Source: Incurvaria masculella
Lineage: Eukaryota; Arthropoda; Insecta; Lepidoptera; Incurvariidae
Direction: 5' to 3'
Assembly: GCA_946894095.1 (NCBI GenBank)
Contig: OX335657.1
Coordinates: 10,044,001 to 10,108,000 of the forward strand
Length of the DNA stretch: 64,000 nucleotides
Position numbers and translations under genes: made by a program. Below the pieces are notes generated by a model. It ran no database searches, had not been told where the DNA came from, and was given only the letters and a program-made list of their open reading frames with translations. This document shows positions 31,640 through 43,383 of this stretch, piece by piece; the stretch's first letter is position 1; each line of letters opens with the position of its first letter.

Positions 31640-32348
31640 TAATTTCGTATAGATGCACAATTAAGTACGTTTTAATGAATTTAGATAAAACATGCTTGGT
31701 TTAGCGCATTTGCCTTGTTAGATTAGAAGGATTGTAGTTTATCTAATGTCAATGTGATGTTAATCTCTGCACTTTTTTCGTTTTCCCGTTCAGCTGTAGC
31801 GTTGCTCTAAGCCGTTCCGCCTGATTACTTTCTATAACGGAAAGTAAAGGATGGAATGGAAACGTCTTTGCTCAAACAAACCCATCCATCTTTCGCTCTT
31901 ATTACCGCTTTTCCCATGTCTTTGAACGATGAAAACGTTAAGAAACGCCTGTGCCATCGCCACTACATAGGTACATATTCGTAACACGAACAAACAACTC
32001 CTTCTAGGATTTAACACACCCTCCCGGTGGTGGTGACAAAATTATCCTCAACAAACGTCAAATTAGTAGGATTAAATTTATTTGTGCTCCCACAAATGGA
32101 CAAAATTTATTCTTTGTCGAGATTTGTCTATGGTGTGGGTTTATTTTGACAACCTCACTCGACATAACATTGTTTATGCTATCAGTTGGCGACAAGTGTC
32201 CCGCACACAAGATAAAGACTATGTACGTAAGTTTGTCGGCCAGATAAAATTATTTGTGCTCCCGCTGCTGCAGGGGAGAACAGCCGGACAGACTTACGAA
32301 ATAGACTAGGAGGTGGCGACAAAAATGGTAACGATAACGTAGATGGCT
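31640..32348. other. gene-free interval
   Basis: TTTATTTGTGCTCCC occurs near 32080, and ATTATTTGTGCTCCCGCTGCTGCAG near 32248. The latter has an inverse echo at 25268-25290 (CTGCAGCGGGAGCACAAAT). This suggests a diverged repeat around the BEL insertion. No gene is supported. Confidence 0.4.
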
Positions 32349-32823
32349 GAAACTGGGTTCACAGGATAAAGACCAAGCCTCTGAAACTAAATGTGTTGGT
32401 CTGCCTGTTCCAAGTGGTTGCGTTACCTAGATAAGGCGCCTGAAAATGTAGTTATGGTGACTAAAAATATATATGATAAGGTAAATTGGTGCAAATAATG
32501 AAGCATAAAAATATCAGTAAATATTTGCTTAGCAATACCAAAACTGAACAAATCTTTGGTTGCATTTCGTAGTTATAGGCGATTTAGGTTACAGATATAA
32601 CTTTAGGTATATTTAAGTATTTAATAAACAAATCGACTGGTTATTGTTGTATAATTAATTGGTATCAATGTTTCTAGACAATCAGTATATTCAACAGCAG
32701 GTATATACCAACAAATTATTTATATAGCCAATCTAGATAACGCAACCACTTGGCACAGGCAGACCGACATATTTAGCATCAGAGGATTGGTCTCTAACAT
32801 GTGAACCCAGATCAAGCCATTTA
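32349..32823. mobile_element. 475-bp element with about 85-bp imperfect terminal inverted repeats
   Basis: CTGGGTTCACAGGATAAAGACC, GGTCTGCCTGTTCCAAGTGG and TTGCGTTACCTAGAT on the left are answered by ATCTAGATAACGCAACCACT, TGGCACAGGCAGACCGACAT and ATGTGAACCCAG on the right. The interior is AT-rich with no frame. Confidence 0.6.
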
Positions 32824-33975
32824 CCTTATCGTGACCAAAAATGTCGTGACCTTCCGGAATAAAAGCATTTTTGCCCAAAAACTAGGCCTCTAGGCGTCTA
32901 ACACAAATGCGAGCACGAGACCGAAAAATCACTCGTGCTGAGGACGTTATTATCGTAAATATTCTAAACTTGTTGGGCTAGAAAACTCACAAAATATCTT
33001 CAAATAATTTAGAAACGTTAAACCGGCAACAATGGCTAAGAGTGCAAGTCTTGGTAACTTCCTATTTCCTAGCTGAGTTACTATGAATAGAGCAGAACAA
33101 TGCGATTTTTTGCTGCGCAGTTTGCGCATTTTCGTTAACTCAAAGAGGCGGGACAATGGAACTGTTCCCGCGCTCAGCAGTCACTATGACTTGACATGTG
33201 TGGGAAAATGTCCCGTAAGTGATACTGTGGCTGTGTTCGAGCAGACCGCTCAGAGCCATTCGGTGCAAGAAGAAGCAAAAAAAAGCGTTTTGGCTATCAT
33301 AATGACAGTTTCGTATACCTACCTCGGGCGTTTTCACTGACCATTAGATTGATTCGGAATTGCTTAGAATCACTCCGGAGCAACATCTGTCAACTGTCAC
33401 TTAAACGTCAGCCATCAAATGGCCTACAACTAAATTAACACATATGATACTTTTTATCCGGGAAAACAGTTAAGTTCCTATTATTATCAAAAAGTTCGTC
33501 CTAAATTAGATTCACTCGAGCGGAGCCGGGGTACCTTAGCTACTAAAATTATATTGGTTTATTCTCCAACGTTGGTACCGATTGTTTTTACCATACCAAC
33601 TTTGGAAAATCTTTGATCATGCTTACGTAAGTCAGCCTATATAATTCAGGACGAAATACTTGCGGCGTAACCATGGTTCGGATTACCTACAACAATTACA
33701 CACGCCTAGGAATGCGAGTGGCGCGAGCGCAGTCAATTCCTCAATCAATTCAGTCAGAGCCAATCAATCAGGCCGGCCTGATGCTTACTCACGCAATGTT
33801 TGCAGGGCCCAGGTTGTACTTTGGGGCAGGAATTGAATTTCACAGGTTACAGGTCCTATAGATAAATAATGTATAGGATCGGTTGGTGCTTATCGGAGGA
33901 ATGTTGGCAGTGAATGGGAGCACTCCCCATCTGTTGCGCGTTGAGCGTTGGTAGAACGGGGACTGAGGATGTTTT
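32824..33975. other. gene-free interval
   Basis: Short frames on both strands (33083-33340) resemble nothing known. No repeat match was found. Confidence 0.4.
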
Positions 33976-34080
33976 ATTTAGGATACTACCCACCGTCATG
34001 ATAATAACCCAACACACCGCATTCCCGAAGGAATTAGGTGCATCACGGGTGACCACAAGCGTTAGCCTATTGGCGTTCAT
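33976..34080 (-). mobile_element. family D SINE 3' end, inverse
   Basis: CATGATAATAACCCAACACA, CCGCATTCCCGAAGGAATTA and GGTGCATCACGGG match the complement of the SINE tail. Confidence 0.55.
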
Positions 34081-34624
34081 AAAACCCAATTACATTCTCA
34101 ATGCGCCCATTGCATACCAACGAGTTCCCAATAATAGAATCAAGTCTCGTTCTTCTGGTTTATTTATAACATTTGCATACTTCGAGCTATAATCTTGTAT
34201 CGTGTTACGATATACCTAGTTTCTTTAGCAATCAATGTTCTAGGATGGGTTATACACGATGTGTATGCATGTGCTATCATGTAGAGGTAAGTTGCATGAG
34301 TTAGAGATTTACAGAGTAGCAATTCCACTTATTGTCGCCCGAGCGGCGTAGGAGAACGAACCAAGACCAGATGTAATACTGAGGTAGAGAAATAAGTATT
34401 TTGTGATCGTACGTATGGGATTCTATCATCTGCTTACTTTTCTGAGGAATATGCTTCATGGTATGGATGTATATGCAACGAAAAAGGTTCTTCATAAACA
34501 CATATTGAAACTACAATGTTTTTCCCAGTGAAATTACCATGCATTTTGATAAACGTGACTAATTTGCAGGGGAACCCTTGAAAGGAAACTCACTTAGTGC
34601 GTAATATTGATATGGATGGATTGA
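34081..34624. other. gene-free interval
   Basis: No supported gene or repeat match. Confidence 0.4.
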
Positions 34625-35020
34625 TTTGCATAGGGGTTGGTCAGCGAAGAAGGACGGGAGACGCGATCGAAACTCATTCGCATAGCGGCAGCGTAGCCAC
34701 GAGTTCGTCCAAAACATCGAATGCCGAGATTCGTAGACATTACTTGTGCTTGGCTTAGCCAAAGTATGGCTTCCGACTGTCAAATTCGACATTCATGAAG
34801 GTCAATACTGACAGTAGAAAGTAATACTTTGGCTTAGCCAAGTACAAGCAATGTCTATGAATCTCAGCATAACTGGAGTTCGTTCGATAACGAATTCTAG
34901 CCGCACACCGTCGAATGTTCGTTGCACTAAATAGCATCCTGCGAAGTTATTTCAAGTTCTTGCGTGTCGTAGGAACTCGAGAAATTCGTAACCGAGCTTA
35001 CTCGCAGGCGCTGAAAATAT
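34625..35020 (+). mobile_element. family J repeat interrupted by a family H MITE
   Basis: The left part (GACGGGAGACGCGATCGAAA, GCAGCGTAGCCACGAG) and the right part (GTCGAATGTTCGTTGCACTA, GGAACTCGAGAAATTCG) follow the order of 17500-17700. A 151-bp hairpin separates them. Confidence 0.55.
34720..34870. mobile_element. family H foldback MITE, copy 2
   Basis: AATGCCGAGATTCGTAGACA is answered by TGTCTATGAATCTCAGCAT. Inner arms GCTTAGCCAAAGTATGGCTT and AGTAATACTTTGGCTTAGCC pair. It is similar to 21495-21674. Confidence 0.7.
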
Positions 35021-36560
35021 TGTATGTAAAATTGACAACGCGCCGCGCCCCCGCGCCGCGCCCCGTACGTTCGGTTTCTTCTCCCGTCCTTCCATCCTCG
35101 CTGGGGGTGGTTGATGAGGCCATAACAGGTATTCTATAACGATTGCATGACTAAGGTACCAGTAATTCTGTGCTAGAGTAGGTGCTGGATTGAAATTCCA
35201 CCGTAGTCATATTGTTCAACCCGTTCGGACAGGCGCGATTCGAAAGCCAGTTGAATATTGATCGGGCTGTAACGTGATCGCAATAGCCGCGAAGACGATT
35301 AGCAGTTAAAATCCAGTTGTACATCGTTTATTAGGTTCGCACAACACGCACCCAATGTACAGGTTTCAGGTAAATAGTCTTCGGATAGCCATCTTTTGCG
35401 ATTTGGTAACGTAGCGAAGATATCTCTGAAGATAAAAATGTGTCATTTCTCGACAATACAAGTCACTGCAAACACGTGTAACAAAAACCTATTTTAAATG
35501 TAGAGAAAGGTTTGCTTTATTGCGGAAAAGCGCGTGTCGGTACGCACAGTGAAGGGATCCGTAGTCGGGAATAAAATATCCTAAATCTCTAGAACTACAC
35601 GACAAATATTATGCCAACCTTATCTAAGATGCCAACCAAATAAGTTCTTTGCTTAATAAGTTCTTAATTTCTATCATCTTGAATTTTTCAGATTTGTTTT
35701 ACTGCGTCGTTGAAAAGATAGAGGGGAGAACAAATTTTTAGGACTTCAGAAGCGCATTTATCACCTTAAACAAAAAAGTATCCTTGAAACATCAATTTTG
35801 AAGACCTATCTAATGATACACCACACGCTTATGTCACTGGATTTTTGTTTCATCCTTCAGTTGTTGTGCTACCCCTAGTGTTTTTCGTAGTTTCGCTGCA
35901 CCGTTGTATAGCTGTTTATAGAAAATACCTTCCTTCCAGATTTCACCCAATAGTCTCCGATTAATGGCTGTGACCACGATCTCCGTGGCTGTGACATACG
36001 GACAGCCGGAGAGGGCGAAATTATAAGGATTGCGCTTTTGCCGTTTGGCTATGGAACCCTAAAAACAGACAAAGAATACCTATTAACGAAGAGCTTTTCC
36101 GCAACAACCGTTGTATATAACCGGCGCGAGGGATGTCAGGCGAGGGGGGGGGGGCGCGTGACGGCTCACATTCAAATTGGCGGTTATTCCGAATGCGGAA
36201 TCAATTTGATAACAAGACTTTCTAGTTCCGCGGCACGCTAACATCTGTGCCGTATGAATTAATGTATTCTCGCAGTGCGGATTCGAATACCCTTGCTGAT
36301 TTCTGGGTCGAAGTGGCTGAGAAGAATATAAATACATGTTGTGTTTTAACGGTTACCGAAACGGTGGCCGTATTATCTCGAAGCTTCAACGGTTACGGTT
36401 TAGCAGAAGAGAAAATGATACCACAAATTGTAGTTCATATTACGAAATGTCTTTAAGGCCCGTGGCCAAACAGCGAGGCTTGTTGTATCCTCTACCGAAG
36501 ACAAATATGTAGTACATTTTCCATTACGAATTCGAGTTATTCGTAGTGATGTAGATACGT
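35021..36560. other. gene-free interval with a degraded family C trace
   Basis: GGCTGTGACATACGGACAGC (35983 on) and GTTTGGCTATGGAACCCTAA (36045-36064) look like a strongly degraded family C 3' end. A G homopolymer lies at 36143-36152. No gene is supported. Confidence 0.4.
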
Positions 36561-37106
36561 AGTGTATGCGGCGCTGCAGTTGAACACAATGGTCGACACG
36601 CCCTTAGCTGCTATAAGAGCGCCGGTAGACACTCACGTCACCATGCATTGAATGAAATTATAAAACGAGCATTAACTTCGGCCAACGTGCCATCTATCCT
36701 GGAGCCCTGTCTCAGCAGAGAGGATGGCAAGCGCCCAGACGGGATGACCTTGATCCCCCGGTCACACGGTATGGCTCTCGTCTGGGGCGCTACCTGCGTC
36801 GACACGCTCGCGGCTTCACATATTAGGTCAACCGCAGGGACCGCGGGGTCTGCCAGTGAGACAGCGGCTAGAGCCAAAATCTCCAAATACCACACAATCA
36901 TTAGCCAAAATTATAACTTCATCCCATTCGCAGTAGAAACCTTAGGTCCCGTTTGCGCAGCCGGAAAGCAATTGTTGAGCGAGCTGGGCAAGAGGCTGCG
37001 CGAATCGTCTGGGGACAGCCGAGCCGGGTCGTTCCTCCTCCAACGCATCAGTCTGGCTGTCCAGAGGGGGAACGCAGCGAGCGTTATGGGGGCCTTCCCG
37101 CGAGGG
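36561..37106 (+). pseudogene. restriction-endonuclease-like C-terminal domain of a non-LTR retrotransposon, fragment
   Basis: About 182 codons are open, from CGAAVEHNGRHALSC through a His-rich GRHSRHHALNEIIKRAL to DGKRPDG, LVWGATCVDTLA, FIPFAVETLGPVC, GKRLRE and ISLAVQRGNAAS. I recognise this order from C-termini of RT-containing proteins in many invertebrates. The Cys/His region followed by RPD and a WxxTCVD strand suits a PD-(D/E)XK-type nuclease; that functional call is inference. The RT part is absent. After FPRG the frame runs on into a tandem array and is no longer the original protein. Confidence 0.6.
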
Positions 37107-37129
37107 GTCACTCACTCAAGGAATCTGGT

Positions 37130-37556
37130 GTACAATCGTTTGGGAATCTCAAGAATCTTAGGTGGGAGTCCGAGGAATCTGGTGGGAGTCCGGAGAATCT
37201 CGGAAATCTTATGTAATCCCGAGTAATCCTAAAGAATCTGGAAATCCCAAGGAAATCATTGGGAATCCTATCAAATTCATGGAAATCTCGGGTAATCTTA
37301 GGCGGAGTCCGAGGAATCCGATGGGAGTCCGAGGAATCTGGAAATCTTATGTAATCCCGAGTAATCCTAAGGAATCTGAGAATACCAAGGAAATCATTGG
37401 GAATCCTTTCAAATTAATGGAAATCTCGAGTAATCCTGGGCGGGAGTCCGAGGAATAGGAAAATCTTGGGTAGTCTCGAGTACTCCCAGGGAGTGTAGGA
37501 ATCCTAAGCGAATCATTGGCAATCCGATCAAAGTCTTTGTAATCTCAGATAATCTT
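37130..37556 (+). repeat. AATCT-type tandem array 1, about 138-bp higher-order period
   Basis: Short GGAATCT/GGAAATC motifs recur every 8-14 bases. A longer unit recurs: CGGAAATCTTATGTAATCCC at about 37199 reappears as TGGAAATCTTATGTAATCCC at about 37339. The open frame across it (37162-37458) repeats SYVIPSNPKES and KEIIGNP and is a by-product of the repeat. Confidence 0.75.
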
Positions 37557-38150
37557 GTCGGGGTCGGACTAAACCGGTTGTATGCTTAGTCCGGTGCAAT
37601 TCTAGTACAGTACGTAAGTTTTGACAGGTTAGTTCTGAATAAGACTGTAAAGGTTTTTAAAATAAGAGTACCTTATCTCGAGTACGTGAAATATTTACTA
37701 GGTTTTTAAATATAGACTTTTATAACGGCCCAGGCAAAGAAATAATCAACTTTGACCTAATGATGGCTGAGATACTAAGGGATTTCGAAAGATCGGAGTA
37801 CCTCATCGTGAAGTTGAGTATGTCAAATATGTATTATGGCTTCAAAAATGGTATTGCATAATGCATCAGGCAAAAAAAAACAGGGCTGACCTAATGATCG
37901 CTGAGATAATACGGGATCTAATCTAACAATGATAGCGCGGCCGTGGGCGCGGCCGCCAGTTTGCGAAGAAATCACGCACACGTGTGCGCACGAGTGTGCG
38001 CAGCGCGCACCCCGCGTGTGCCCGACGACACAATTCCAAAACATATTCAGCCGTATTCAGAGTAAACCTGTCAAAATTTAGTACGGGATAAGCACCGGAT
38101 TAACCAAACAAAAACCGGTTTAGTCCGACCTTAATACGCGTACTAAGCGA
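37556..38150. mobile_element. family S TIR element, copy 1, GC-rich interior
   Basis: GTCGGACTAAACCGG and TTAGTCCGGTGCAATTCTAG on the left are answered by AAAACCGGTTTAGTCCGACC and TTAATACGCGTACTAA on the right. The interior repeats in copy 2 (AAATATGTATTATGGCTTC, TGATCGCTGAGATAATACGG). A GC-rich stretch with GCGGCCGTGGGCGCGGCCGC lies at 37937-37956. Confidence 0.65.
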
Positions 38151-38176
38151 ATAGAAGGTTATCATGCGTATACTAC

Positions 38177-38457
38177 TTTTTAGGGTTCCGTACCGAAAGG
38201 GTGAAAACGGAACCCTATTACTAAGCCTCAGCTGTCCGTCCGTCCGTCCGTCTGTCACAAAGCTGTTACTCATGAACCGTAATAAGTACGTAGCTGAAAT
38301 TTTCACAGAGTGAGTATTTAATTTGCCGTTATAACAACAAATAAGTAAAATTTAAAGATAATAAAAAAATACAAATAATATGATTTTTTGGTGTTAAATC
38401 ATTTACGATGGTACGGAACCCTTTGTGTGCGAGTCCGACTCGCACTTGGCCGGTTTG
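38177..38457 (-). mobile_element. family C short element, inverse
   Basis: TTTTAGGGTTCCGTACCGAA, CCTATTACTAAGCCTCAGCT, three CCGT units, CAAATAAGTAAAATTTAAAG and GCGAGTCCGACTCGCACTTG, then GCCGG. Confidence 0.85.
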
Positions 38458-38525
38458 TTTACTGTGTTTATTGTATGTATTTTGATTAAATAATTAGATG
38501 ATTGTAGGTATGTTGTGAACCGAGC

Positions 38526-38935
38526 TCGGGGCGGACTAACTTTACTACGCGTATTAAGGTCGAAGTAAACCGGTTTTTGTATGGTTAGTCCGGTGCTAAT
38601 CTCGTACCAAGTTTTTACAGGTTCACAGTGATTACGACTGCAAGGGATTTCGAAAAAGAAGAGTACCTACCTAATCGCGAAGTTTTCTACGTGAAATATT
38701 TGCTAAGGTTTCAAATATAGCCTTTTATAATGACCCAGGCAAAAAAAAAATCAACCCTGACCTAATGATGGCTGAGAATCTAAGAGATTTCGAAAGAGCG
38801 GAGTACCTCATCTTGAAATTTAGTATGTGAAATATGTACTGTGGATTCAAAAATGGTATCGTATAATGCCTCAGGGAAAGAAAAAATCAGCGCTGATCTA
38901 AAGATCGCTGAGATAATATGGGATCTAATTTAACC
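38526..38935 (+). mobile_element. family S TIR element, copy 2, right end missing
   Basis: GGCGGACTAACTTTACTACG, CGTATTAAGGTCG, TGGTTAGTCCGGTGCTAATC, CTGACCTAATGATGGCTGAG and AGATCGCTGAGATAATATGG follow copy 1 in order. A GC-rich block follows (38978-39165), rich in CCGCCG/GCGCC, without a matching right terminus. Confidence 0.65.
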
Positions 38936-39172
38936 GGATTCCGCCTGGGTAAATATGTCCAAAACGAATATCGCACGGCCACGGCGCGGGGGCTCCCCGC
39001 CCGCCGCGCCGTTGCCGTCTCCTGCGGGCGCCGCTCGCCCCCGCCGCCCGTGCCCGCGCTGTTGCCGCCTCGCGCGGACGCCGCGCCCGTGCCGACCCCC
39101 GCCGCCGGCCGCGCCGCCCGCCTGTCTGCGATGACGTCACGGACACGTGCTGCGCGCAACGCGCAATTATAA

Positions 39173-39545
39173 GTCTCTATGAATCGTTGGTGGTCACTAA
39201 GAATCTTTAGAAATCCCGAAATCATTGGAATGTACCAAAAATGTGTTGGTAGTCCTTAAAAATCCAGGTAATCTTTGGTAGTCTCTAGGAATCTTTGGTA
39301 GTCCTCAGAAATCTTACGAAATCCCAGTATATTTGAAATCTCCAAGAATCTTTGGTAGTCTTTGGAAATCTTTAGGAATCTCCAGGAATCTTTGGAAATC
39401 TTTAGGAATCTCTAAGAATCTTTGGTAGTCTTTGGAAATCTTTAGGAATCTCCAGGAATCTTTGGAAATCTTTAGGAATCTCTAAGAATCTTTGGTAGTC
39501 TTTGGAAATCTTTAGGAATCTAGAAATCCCAAGGAAATCTTGACT
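39173..39545 (+). repeat. AATCT-type tandem array 2, 70-bp higher-order unit
   Basis: AAGAATCTTTGGTAGTCTTT starts at 39344, 39414 and 39484, an exact 70-bp spacing. Within each unit the motif GGAATCTTTA/GGAAATCTTT recurs every 10 bases, so seven 10-mers make one unit. The array fades into diverged units toward 39173. Confidence 0.85.
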
Positions 39546-41841
39546 ACTGGGAATCTGGTGTACACTTTTTGCTCGAGTGACTAACCCCTCGCCTTCCCGC
39601 ACTCGGTGCCCATGGATGAGATATTTTATCTCGTCTGATGGGCACCAGGGTTGTCGGGGGCCCCCGGCACTGCTGCAATCCCGTCTCGACTGCTCCTGGA
39701 CGGTTTTTATTTTAGCTAGTACGTATTTAATTCTTGTTTTTGATATAGTTTTTATTGAATTAAATACTTACATATAAAAAAAAAGATACTTACTTCCGTA
39801 GAGCCTAACTTTAGTACGCGTTTTAAGGTCAGACTAAACCGGTTTTTGTATGGTTATTCCGGTGCTAATCTCGTACTAAGGTCCTCTCTGAATACGACTG
39901 TTAGACACTAGGGTGGATCTATATACTTACTTTTTTCTTACGTTTTCCCGTCCAGGTTTTAACCACCGCATTATCGAATGAATCAGAAAATGCAGTTTTA
40001 AATGCTCGAGTTATGCATTCACTTATTCACGTCATTGCATGCAGTGCAATGTTAGACCCTGCAACACAGCAGTGAAAATATGGTGCCCGCGCAGATTCGC
40101 ATGAACTTCAAACGCATTGTCTTTTATCAAAACTGACGTTACATATTACAGAATCGTATGTACTAAACTTAACGCCATTCCAGGCCACGTCTACATAGGC
40201 GAGTCACACCTCATTGTGTACATTTGAGCACAATTTTCTTAGAAGTTTGACACTCGTTCCGCGAGGAACAATACGAGTTTAATCTCTGAATAAACAAGCA
40301 AAACTCAATACTTGCAACCGATTAGATACAAAATTTCGTACACCCAGTAAGTCTCCGCCGATAAGGCCACGAACCAATAGTGTTTATGTATCTGTCTGTG
40401 CGCTGAAGATATTCTAATGACATTAGCGTGGCTGTCATGACTGCCGACAAGCTGCCGATTGAAGAGGTTGTCAGACAGATGAAATCGAGTAATTTGTATT
40501 TGACACGCGATCGGACCTCCACTCCGGCCAATCTCGTCGGAAACCTGTTCCTTCTATTTTTATGTTGCGAAGCTATTAGGGTATCATTTTATAATCGTAA
40601 CACGAACTTTTTGATGATACAATTACCTACCAAGAAAAAAATGCATCCAAAAATTTGGTTGTAGTTCCGGTGATAGAAACACCAACGATGATTGACCAAT
40701 CACAGAAGACCACAACAAAATGGACGCTCACTTTTATTAGTGGAGGTTTCCAGGTTGCATCACTTTTGCATCATATTTTAAGGAGACACCTTTGAACATT
40801 TTGTAATTTACTAATATTAATAGGAGTTTTGGATTCTGTGGGTTTTGGACCTTGTGCTTTTTGGACTTTACGATGCGGTCCCTCTTATAGGACTCTAGAT
40901 CCTTTTTAATGCAGTTCATAATCTGCCATCTATTATATGTAAGTAGGTTTCATATTTCTTGTTCTGCTAGCTGATTTTTCATGCTGGCATTATATTTACA
41001 CATATTTTCAAGTGCCGTGCTATTATGTGTCTGCTCGTATTAAATGTTATGTCTCAGTCATAAATGCCTCTTTCTGTAATAATATTAAATTTATTTCATT
41101 CTATTGTCCTCTAATTCGCGGTGTAGTTTTATAATTTAATTACTTACTCTTTCAAGGTTCTTATTTTTAAATAATGATATAATTGCTCTGTGTTTCTCTA
41201 TCCTAATTCTTCTTTTTCTATAATACATTCAGTGTCTCTGAGCTCAGGTAGATAGGTACTACGTTTTCACTGTAGATCAGCATTCATTGCGTGCAGTTTG
41301 ACCAGGGTTAATATATTTTTTGCTTTGCTCAGTTTGTTGGTGGTACTTTTTCTATATTCTTATGCTTACAGTATTTGATGTTCCTCTCCAGAAATATTCA
41401 AGTGTACCACTGTTTGTAACAAACGCCGTACAATCATCAAACCTAATCGTTTGGATGTTGGCTAGTTCATTTAATCTACGTAGATATCTAGAGGCATGGA
41501 CCTCGGCATGGACCACCTCGCTTCGAAGTTGTTGCTATGTGTTTACCGGCCGGTTCCCACAGTGCGGAAGGCACGCGCCAACAAAGCAACAGCTGACTCG
41601 TACAGAGACGGCATTGGAAAGAAAGTTACATAAGGCAGGCGGTATTGTGTAGTCAGCTAGATAATGATAATGCGAAGCGATCCATCTGCATGATCGGCCA
41701 TTGTGTCCGGCGGAGGTCGCGGCGTCAAGGTCACGCGAGCTCACCGCAGCGCACGCCACCTCCCTCCCCCGCCCTCCGCCTCCCGACCGCCGCATGGAAC
41801 CACCTAGAACTATAGAGCAAGATCACCATCCTAGATCAAAG
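39546..41841. other. gene-free interval with small repeat traces
   Basis: GGTGCCCAT (39605) pairs with ATGGGCACC (39638). A third, partial family S end lies at 39805-39895 (TAGTACGCGTTTTAAGGTCA, GGTTATTCCGGTGCTAATC). A half family P lies at 40822-40890. Positions 41690-41795 are GC-rich. No gene is supported. Confidence 0.45.
40822..40890 (+). mobile_element. family P foldback element, one arm
   Basis: GTGGGTTTTGGACCTTGTGC and TTTTTGGACTTTACGATGCG match the right arm of 10399-10580. Confidence 0.5.
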
Positions 41842-42203
41842 CCGGTAGTCTCAGTTCTCACCTAAATTGGCGTTTACGTAACTTTAAAGTTCCGTAAGAA
41901 CGTCATACTCCATACAAGTTTTTACTAGATATTCTGTGGTTTTACTTCTTCAAGCTGTCAAAGTCAAACTCGGACATTCGATTTCTATGAAAACGCGGAG
42001 TCGACGAAATCGGCAACGTCGACGTATTTACGGCAACGTTGAGTAAGCTGTCCATCGATAAAATCTAAGCTGTCAAATCAAGCTGGGACTCGCAAATGTT
42101 AGTTCGATTAACGCCCACTGCGCGCGCTCTTCAATTTCTCATTTGAAAACGCCAGTCGATCGGTTTGCCGTAAACGCCAATTTAGGTGACAACTGAGACT
42201 TCG
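41842..42203 (-). mobile_element. family B TIR element, full length
   Basis: GCCGGTAGTCTCAGTTCTCA is answered by GTGACAACTGAGACTTCGGG. The interior has CTTCAAGCTGTCAAAGTC, GAAAACGCGGAGTCGACG, a GACGTATTTACGGCAACG repeat and CACTGCGCGCGCTCTTCAAT. A small insertion or duplication near 42050 (GTCCATCGATAAAATCTAAG) distinguishes it. Confidence 0.75.
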
Positions 42204-43084
42204 GGTACAGATCAGTGATTCGCACATAGAAATAGGATGTACCGCTGCGCGCGCATGCTAGGTCTATGGATTCGCACAAGGCCGAGGTGCATATGCCTCG
42301 ATCATTTTATGCTCCGCTGTTAAATTAGAACTGCCTTTCCGATAAACTTCCATTCCGTTCGCACTTTGGTGTAATGGGAATGTCTACAGAGACGGTGCGA
42401 TACCTTTTGTGCTCGACTCTGGCAAAAGATCAATTCGAGCAAGGATATCAACTTAATATATGTTGGATCTTGTCTCGATCGAACCTTATGGAAGTTACAA
42501 AATGCACACTTCTTGACTTCTGTGGCAATGTTATGGCATCACATGGTACATTCTTGCCTAAGTAGGTATGTCGTTACACCGGAAATAGTTAGTACCAATT
42601 CGAGATTACTTTTCGTCATATTGCCGAAAAAAAATCCAGAACTCTTACGTAATTCTATTTTTTATTTTAAACTTCGACGTAAAATAACGTTGTTTTTTTT
42701 GCAAAATTACATATATGTTAGGGATTAAAATGATACTTGTGTGTTTGCAGTTTTTATCAAACACTAATAAGACTGTCGACATACCTTCATGCTTTTGAGT
42801 AAAATGAGTTGTGATGTAGCTACAATGTACTTATCAAAAGGAAAGGGACTGCCCAAAATGGCGCCGCATGAGTAATTGCAATTTGCTATATGCGTGAGAA
42901 CCACTTACTTAATTTGTACCTGTATTAAGATCACGTAAGGAGATTATTGCGGAAGAGAAAGGGTTCGAGGTGGACACCTTGTGAAAGTAGTGCTGGAAGC
43001 CACTTTTCTGGTTCGATAGTGAAATCATTCCAAGTCTGATTATAATATTCGTTCATAAAAAAAATATAGTTCTATGGACTAGAG
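42204..43084. other. gene-free interval
   Basis: AT-rich. No supported gene or match. Confidence 0.4.
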
Positions 43085-43261
43085 GGGTCTAATATGCAGA
43101 TCGTATAATGTCATATTTTAACAAAATTTTAAAACCATGCACAACGTATAATCGGCAGATCGTATAATTGTATACGTAGTGCATGAAGAAGTTTAAAAAA
43201 TAAAATTACTTATTTCTCCATGCATAACGTATAATAGTCACAACGTATAATATTATGATCT
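43085..43261 (+). repeat. cluster of CGTATAAT motifs
   Basis: The octamer CGTATAAT occurs at 43102, 43145, 43161, 43228 and 43244, often as AACGTATAAT or GATCGTATAAT. A degenerate ATCATATAATCC lies near 43400. The frame is AT-rich and non-coding. Confidence 0.6.
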
Positions 43262-43383
43262 TTATTTAACAAAAAAAGTTATGAGGTAACAAACATAAAA
43301 AAAAAAAAACAAAAAAAACAAAAAAAAAAAAAACATACAGACGAATTGATAACCTCCTCCTTTTTTTGAAGTCGGTTAAAAAA
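43262..43383 (+). mobile_element. family F element end
   Basis: An A-rich stretch with C interruptions leads to CAGACGAATTGATAACCTCC, TCCTTTTTTTGAAGTCGG and a TTAAAAAA end, as at 21045-21093. Confidence 0.7.

Noticed and set aside
37162..37458. Open frame with repeated SNPKES/EIIGNP residues
   Set aside because: The residues only translate the AATCT-type tandem array, and the period matches the DNA repeat.
38887..39225. GC-rich frames on both strands, possible CpG island or exon
   Set aside because: The frames are Ala/Arg/Gly-rich in every phase, as expected from GC-rich DNA, and the block lies in the interior of a family S copy.
37130..39545. CRISPR-like array
   Set aside because: Units are contiguous and degenerate, without unique spacers, in a eukaryotic context.
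41535..41795. GC-rich stretch as a promoter candidate
   Set aside because: There is no adjacent gene and no core promoter pattern I could support.
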